DNA of 43,425 bases. It comes from Thermoplasmata archaeon. GTDB taxonomy: Archaea > Thermoplasmatota > Thermoplasmata > Lutacidiplasmatales > UBA184. Both the position numbers and the translations under genes were made by a program. Of the stretch, positions 39,842 to 43,425 are shown piece after piece (within the stretch, counting starts at the first letter, position 1; every line of letters begins with the position of its first letter). Under the pieces are notes generated by a model. That model had not been told where the DNA came from. It was given only the letters and a program-made list of their open reading frames with translations, and ran no database searches. Location of the stretch: assembly GCA_030041175.1 (NCBI GenBank), contig JASHOK010000076.1, positions 1-43,425 on the forward strand, written 5' to 3'.

Positions 39842-40648
39842 ATGATGCGAGTCGCGGTTGCGCAGTTTACGCCGGAGTTTCCGGGCCACGATGACAATTG
39901 GGACCGGATCCGTCAGCTCGCGGAGACGACGGACGCCGACATCGTCGTGGTGCCGGAGTTGATCTCTTGCGGGTACATGTACCGGTCCCGGAAAGAGATC
40001 CTTCCGTATGCGGATTCTCGGCGCGTGCTCCGGGACCTCGAGCCGGTCGCCCGACGCCATCACCGGCTGCTCGTCGGCGGATTCGCCGAGCGCTCGGACG
40101 GATCGCTGTACAACAGCGCCTACGTGGTCGGCCCCGAGCGCAGCTGGGTCTTCCGGAAGATCCATCTCTGGAACTACGAGCGAGAGATCTTCCAGCCGGG
40201 AGGCCGGCCGCTCGTGGTCTCATATCAGGGCCATCAAGTCGGCGTCGAAGTGTGCTACGACCTCCAGTTCCCGGAGCTGGGCACGTACTATGCCCGGCTG
40301 GGTACGGAGCTCCTGTTGATTCCCATGGCCTGGGCCGAGGAAAGGGTGTCAAATGAGTCGCCGTTGCAGCCGTACAACCATCTCGCCATCGCAACGGCGA
40401 GCTCCCACGGGATGTTCGTGGCCGTCGCGAATCGGACCGGGACCGAGCGCGGAGCCGTCTTCCCGGGGCAATCGAGCATTACGGATCCGTTTGGACGGAG
40501 CCGCCACCTGGCCTCGAAACCGGGCACACTCTCGGCCGAGCTCGATTTCTCGTTCGTCGGCAAGGCCAAGCGGCCCAACCGCCGCAACGACCTCGACGCG
40601 GACCGGCGGCTGCAGGTATCGCTGCCGCGGGTCGGTCGGAGCGCCTAG
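39842..40648 (+). CDS. Carbon-nitrogen hydrolase (nitrilase superfamily amidase)
   Basis: 268 residues. The Glu-Lys-Cys triad is present: VVVPELISCGY (Glu43), WVFRKIHLW (Lys) and GVEVCYDLQFPELG (Cys). MRVAVAQFTPEF is the usual start. Members cleave amides such as N-carbamoylputrescine, omega-amides or N-carbamoyl amino acids. Proximity to an agmatinase and permease operon hints at polyamine or amino-acid amide catabolism, but no agmatine deiminase is seen. Two consecutive ATGs (39842, 39845) are possible starts; CCTTTGCTC about 26 nt upstream may be the promoter. The stop interlocks with that of mscL. Confidence 0.93.
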   Translation: MMRVAVAQFTPEFPGHDDNWDRIRQLAETTDADIVVVPELISCGYMYRSRKEILPYADSRRVLRDLEPVARRHHRLLVGGFAERSDGSLYNSAYVVGPERSWVFRKIHLWNYEREIFQPGGRPLVVSYQGHQVGVEVCYDLQFPELGTYYARLGTELLLIPMAWAEERVSNESPLQPYNHLAIATASSHGMFVAVANRTGTERGAVFPGQSSITDPFGRSRHLASKPGTLSAELDFSFVGKAKRPNRRNDLDADRRLQVSLPRVGRSA

Positions 40649-41112
40649 CTAGACTTCGCCGGCGGGACGGCTGCGGCGGCAGCCGGGGCGGCCGGTGGAG
40701 TCTCCGGCAGCTGGGACGTGCAGTGGCCACAGCGGGTCGCCGCGAGCGGAATGGTCTCGTGGCAGTACGGACACTCCTTGGTGGTCGCAGCGGCCGCCGG
40801 CGCTTTCGCGGCCTTATGCCGCTCGTATCGTAACAACGGGTATACGATCAGGAAGAAGAGGACCGCGGCTACGATCAGGAAATTGATGATGTCGTTCAGG
40901 AAGGCGCCCCACAGGAAGGTCGCGTGGCCGACCGTCGTGTTGCGGTCGGCGAGATTCCCCGTCCCACCCGCTTCACCGACCAGCGGAGAAACGATGCCGG
41001 TGGTGAAGCCGGTCACGACCGCCGAAAACGCCACGCCCATGACGAAGGCCACGGCCAGCTGGATCACGTTCCCCTTGGTGATGAACGTGGAGAAATCCTG
41101 CCGAAGGCCCAT
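40645..41112 (-). CDS. mscL: Large-conductance mechanosensitive channel MscL with C-terminal zinc ribbon
   Basis: 155 residues. The MscL core is clear: FSTFITKGNVIQLAVAFVMGVAFSAVV (N-terminal helix and TM1), SPLVGEAGG, an external loop, and AFLNDIINFLIVAAVLFFLIV (TM2) followed by a basic KAAKAP stretch. In place of the usual C-terminal helical bundle is a Pro/Ala linker and CPYCHETIPLAATRCGHC, a compact zinc ribbon. The channel opens under membrane tension to release solutes on hypo-osmotic shock. GGAGAGAGGGAACC precedes the ATG at 41112, and a GCTTTTCTCC box lies 55 nt upstream, so the mRNA has a leader with a Shine-Dalgarno sequence. Confidence 0.93.
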   Translation of the reverse strand: MGLRQDFSTFITKGNVIQLAVAFVMGVAFSAVVTGFTTGIVSPLVGEAGGTGNLADRNTTVGHATFLWGAFLNDIINFLIVAAVLFFLIVYPLLRYERHKAAKAPAAAATTKECPYCHETIPLAATRCGHCTSQLPETPPAAPAAAAAVPPAKSS

Positions 41113-41162
41113 GGTTCCCTCTCTCCGGTACCCGACGCGACCGTCCCGCGGACGGGCGCCTA

Positions 41163-41172
41163 GGAGAAAAGC
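41163..41172 (-). promoter_or_regulatory. TATA-like box of mscL
   Basis: GCTTTTCTCC on the minus strand, 55 nt before the ATG at 41112, the same distance as for the rhodanese gene. The rest of 41113-41273 shows nothing else I can name. Confidence 0.4.
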
Positions 41173-41273
41173 CTGCCGAGGACCGGCTCGGCGAATTGGG
41201 CCAGAGACGATACGAGCCCGGGGCGGGCGCCGGATGCGGCTGCCGCCCCGGTCGGAAAGGATTGCCGGCTAGC

Positions 41274-42353
41274 TTACGCCCAGTGCGGCTGTCCCCACGA
41301 CTGGTTACTGGAGGCCGTGAAGGTCACATCGACCGTCACGTTCGTCCCGTCCACCGTTACGTTTCCGTAGGCCGGGGACGCGATGTAGCCGGTGCCCGAG
41401 CTCCATGCGGGCCCGACGCCGAAGTAGTACGTTCCGTCCGGGACGGTGAAGTTGATCGAACTTCCCGTCGAGCCGTTCCAGCCGGACTCTCCCCAGCCGC
41501 CCAGCAGCTGGACGGACCAGAAAGTGCCCGACGGAAGGCCGGATTCCACGAACGTGACGTTGTACAGCTGGATCTGGGTGAACGTTACGTCCACGGACAC
41601 CGCTCCACCGGCGACGGTGAAGTTACCCGAGGACGGCGACGCTTCGTACAGGCTCCCGTTCGACCCTGCCGGCGGGACGCCGAAGTCGTAGGTCCCGTTG
41701 GGCAGAGAGAAGGTCACCGTGTCCGAGTTGGAGCCGTTCCAGCCGAAGCCGCTGGGACCCTGGTGGCCCCAGCCGCAGAAGGATTCCAGCCCGTAGCCGC
41801 CCCACTGAGTCGTGTGCAGGAAGACCGACCAGAAGGTGTCGGACGGCAGACCCGACTCGCTGAAGGTGACCGTGTAGAGCGGGATGGGAGCGAAGCTCAC
41901 TGACACGGACACGTCGGTCCCGTTGACCGTCAGGTTCCCGTAGCTGGGGGTCGCTGCGTACTGGACGCTTGCATTGCCCCATGCGGAGACGCTGAAGTCG
42001 TAGGTCCCGTTCCCGACCGAGAAGCCGATCGAACTTGTGTTCGAGGCGTTCACGCTGGAGGGGTGCCACCCGTACCAGCCGGGCCAGGCCGGAGCGACGT
42101 TGGCCTGCCAGGAACTCCAAACCTCGTGGAGATGGACCACCCAGACGGTCCCGGTGGGGAGCCCCGTTTCGGTAAAAGTGACATTGTACGGGCCAGTGGA
42201 CGGGTTCCACTGTGCCTCGTGGTGGCTCGTTGCGTTCGACGCGTGGCTCGGCGAAATCGCCGAGGCCACCAGACCCGAGGCGGAGAGGGCCACCGCAGCG
42301 ATGACGATCAGGGTGGCCAGCCCCGCTACCCACATTGCTCGTGCCGCGGTCAT
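41274..42353 (-). CDS. Secreted/membrane-anchored surface protein with three ETGLP repeats
   Basis: 359 residues. An N-terminal hydrophobic helix (MWVAGLATLIVIAAVALSASGLV) is a signal peptide or anchor. Three tandem beta-rich repeats follow, each opening with NVTFTETGLPTGTVW, TVTFSESGLPSDTFW or NVTFVESGLPSGTFW, and ending with a strand pair such as GNLTVNGTDVSVSVSF. This module recurs in secreted Thermoplasmata proteins. Many Asn-X-Ser/Thr sites point to heavy N-glycosylation outside the cell. There is no catalytic domain and no C-terminal anchor, and only one Cys. An ACGTTATAACG box is about 32 nt upstream of the ATG at 42353. Confidence 0.88.
   Translation of the reverse strand: MTAARAMWVAGLATLIVIAAVALSASGLVASAISPSHASNATSHHEAQWNPSTGPYNVTFTETGLPTGTVWVVHLHEVWSSWQANVAPAWPGWYGWHPSSVNASNTSSIGFSVGNGTYDFSVSAWGNASVQYAATPSYGNLTVNGTDVSVSVSFAPIPLYTVTFSESGLPSDTFWSVFLHTTQWGGYGLESFCGWGHQGPSGFGWNGSNSDTVTFSLPNGTYDFGVPPAGSNGSLYEASPSSGNFTVAGGAVSVDVTFTQIQLYNVTFVESGLPSGTFWSVQLLGGWGESGWNGSTGSSINFTVPDGTYYFGVGPAWSSGTGYIASPAYGNVTVDGTNVTVDVTFTASSNQSWGQPHWA
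41319..41567 (-). repeat. Surface-protein repeat 3
   Basis: Codes for residues about 263-345, LYNVTFVESGLPSGTFW to VTVDVTF; the shortest of the three. Confidence 0.7.
41583..41879 (-). repeat. Surface-protein repeat 2
   Basis: Codes for residues about 159-257, LYTVTFSESGLPSDTFW to VSVDVTF. Confidence 0.7.
41889..42188 (-). repeat. Surface-protein repeat 1
   Basis: Codes for residues about 56-155, YNVTFTETGLPTG to VSVSVSF; includes a 20-residue insert rich in Trp and Pro between the first strands. Confidence 0.7.
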
Positions 42354-42380
42354 GGGGGGGTTATACGTCAGCCGGCGACC

Positions 42381-42390
42381 GTTATAACGT
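42381..42390 (-). promoter_or_regulatory. TATA box of the surface-protein gene
   Basis: ACGTTATAAC on the minus strand, about 32 nt upstream of the ATG at 42353. A second GTATAACC lies too close to the start to act. Confidence 0.5.
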
Positions 42391-42547
42391 ACCCAACTGG
42401 CTCGCCGCGCGGACCGGGCGGCTCTATAGAACGTCAGGAACGCTTGGGCTTGTGGGGCCCTCCGAGGTGGTGTCGGGCGGCCCACGTCCGGCCGCCCCAC
42501 AAAGGTTACGGACCAGCCGTCCTCGGCTCGGCTCGAGGACCTCAAGG

Positions 42548-43425
42548 GTGCAGTCCTACGACGTAATCGTAGTGGGCCTCGGAGGGGCTGGTTCCTCCTC
42601 GGTCTTTCATCTGGCCCGGTCCGGCGCCTCGGTTCTCGGCCTAGAACAGTTCGGGCCGGTGCACGCGCATGGCTCGTCGCACGGCCGGTCGAGGATCTAC
42701 CGGACGGCGTACTTCGAGGGGTCGGCCTATGTACCTATGGTACAGCGCGCCCAGCAGCTCTGGCGCGACCTGGAGCGTGCCTCGGGGGAACGGATCATCC
42801 GGCAAACGGGGGGATTGGTGATCGGTCGACCGGACTCTCCTACGGTGTCGGGTGCCCAGAGGACAGCGACCGATTGTCGTCTTTCCCACTCTGTCCTGTC
42901 CCCGGACGAGACTCGGGCACGTTTCCCGCAGTTCACGCTCCGGGACGAGGAGGTGGCCCTGTGGGATCCGGACGCCGGGGTGCTCTTTCCGGAGACCTGC
43001 ATTCGTGCCCATGCGGCAATGGCCGTGGACGCCGGTGCCGAGCTACACTACGGCGAGGGAGTCGCCGGCTGGACCAGTGAGAGTGGGTCCGTCGTCGTGC
43101 GCAGCCGCCGAGCCGAGTATCGAGCCCGGCATCTCGTGCTTGCGTCCGGAGCCTGGACGGCCCAGGTGGCCCAGGATCTCGAACTGCCGCTCGAAATCGA
43201 GCGCCAGTTCATGCTCTGGTTCCCCCCGGCAGACCCGGAAGCGGTCCGACCGGACCGGATGCCCGTGTTTGTGTGGGACCGGGGCCCTGAGGCCGAGACG
43301 TACGGTATCCCGGACTTTGGGGATGGTGTAAAGATCGGCTCTTGGCACGGACGGGTCGCGGCGACCCCCGAGTCGGCCGACCGCGTCCTCCGAGATTCCG
43401 AGGCTGACCCGGTTCGCCAGTTCGT
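42548..43425 (+). CDS. Sarcosine/N-methyltryptophan oxidase-like FAD enzyme, 3' end cut by window
   Basis: The frame stays open from the GTG at 42548 to the last base: 292 residues of a family usually about 370-390 long. The FAD Rossmann motif is YDVIVVGLGGAGSSSVFHLA, then VLGLEQFGPVHAHGSSHGRSRIYR, the DAO-family block that marks monomeric sarcosine and N-methyl-amino-acid oxidases. LVLASGAWTAQVAQDL and RQFMLWF follow. The Cys that binds FAD covalently in relatives would lie beyond the window edge. It oxidises secondary amines such as sarcosine, N-methyl amino acids or pipecolate. The start is not supported by a clear promoter. Confidence 0.9.
   Translation, partial: MQSYDVIVVGLGGAGSSSVFHLARSGASVLGLEQFGPVHAHGSSHGRSRIYRTAYFEGSAYVPMVQRAQQLWRDLERASGERIIRQTGGLVIGRPDSPTVSGAQRTATDCRLSHSVLSPDETRARFPQFTLRDEEVALWDPDAGVLFPETCIRAHAAMAVDAGAELHYGEGVAGWTSESGSVVVRSRRAEYRARHLVLASGAWTAQVAQDLELPLEIERQFMLWFPPADPEAVRPDRMPVFVWDRGPEAETYGIPDFGDGVKIGSWHGRVAATPESADRVLRDSEADPVRQF

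Noticed and set aside
41319-42188. DNA-level tandem duplication in the surface-protein gene
   Set aside because: The three repeats match clearly at the protein level, but the DNA has diverged and the inserts differ in length, so it is an old domain duplication and not a recent repeat array.
1-43425. CRISPR arrays, insertion sequences, prophage or integrative element
   Set aside because: No regularly spaced repeats, transposase, integrase or terminal inverted repeats were seen; gene content is metabolic and evenly GC-rich.

Overview
The window is G+C-rich and densely coded. It reads as chromosomal DNA of an uncultured archaeon, most likely from the Thermoplasmatota. Grounds for this: an archaeal-type SUI1/aIF1 factor; an M1 aminopeptidase of the tricorn-interacting-factor type; a DUF973-type membrane protein; a surface protein built from the NVTFTESGLPSGTxW repeat familiar from Thermoplasmata; many small CxxC zinc-ribbon proteins; and many genes with an AT-rich box about 25-29 nt upstream of the start codon, as expected for leaderless archaeal mRNAs. 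The lineage below phylum cannot be fixed from this sequence. No rRNA, tRNA, CRISPR array, IS element or integrase was recognised, and no gap without a gene exceeds 300 bp.

Layout. 1-5 kb: a histone-deacetylase-fold amidohydrolase and a GMC oxidoreductase diverge from one overlapping CATG, followed by a zinc-ribbon protein, a zinc-ribbon-tailed membrane protein and a CBS-pair protein. 5-12 kb: M1 aminopeptidase, SRPBCC protein, peroxiredoxin, GNAT acetyltransferase, DUF973 protein, roadblock protein and flavin amine oxidase. 12-17 kb: two ABC exporter modules with a GyrI-like protein and a zinc ribbon between them, then a MOSC protein. 17-24 kb: aminotransferase, metal-dependent cyclase, unusual SDR, cupin, cystathionine gamma-synthase-type PLP enzyme and an APC permease. 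24-29 kb: nucleotidyltransferase-like plus metallophosphoesterase pair A, an SRPBCC protein, and a GcvH-like/TusA-like fusion interlocked with a two-domain rhodanese, then aIF1. 29-34 kb: a third ABC exporter, a Cys-rich HesB/IscA protein and a polysaccharide flippase. 34-43 kb: Nudix and glyoxalase proteins, metallophosphoesterase plus nucleotidyltransferase-like pair B, an APC permease-agmatinase operon, a carbon-nitrogen hydrolase, MscL with a zinc ribbon, the repeat surface protein, and a truncated sarcosine/N-methyltryptophan-oxidase-like flavoenzyme.

Physiology suggested by the content is a heterotroph living on peptides, amino acids and amines: peptidase, two APC permeases, several PLP enzymes, agmatinase, a nitrilase-type amidase and two flavin amine oxidases.

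The best candidate for an undescribed system is the nucleotidyltransferase/metallophosphoesterase couple. Both partners are present as two diverged paralogous pairs about 10 kb apart, convergent in one locus and tandem in the other, which argues that the proteins work together. Second is a protein that fuses a GcvH-like domain lacking the lipoyl lysine to a TusA-like domain, next to a rhodanese.
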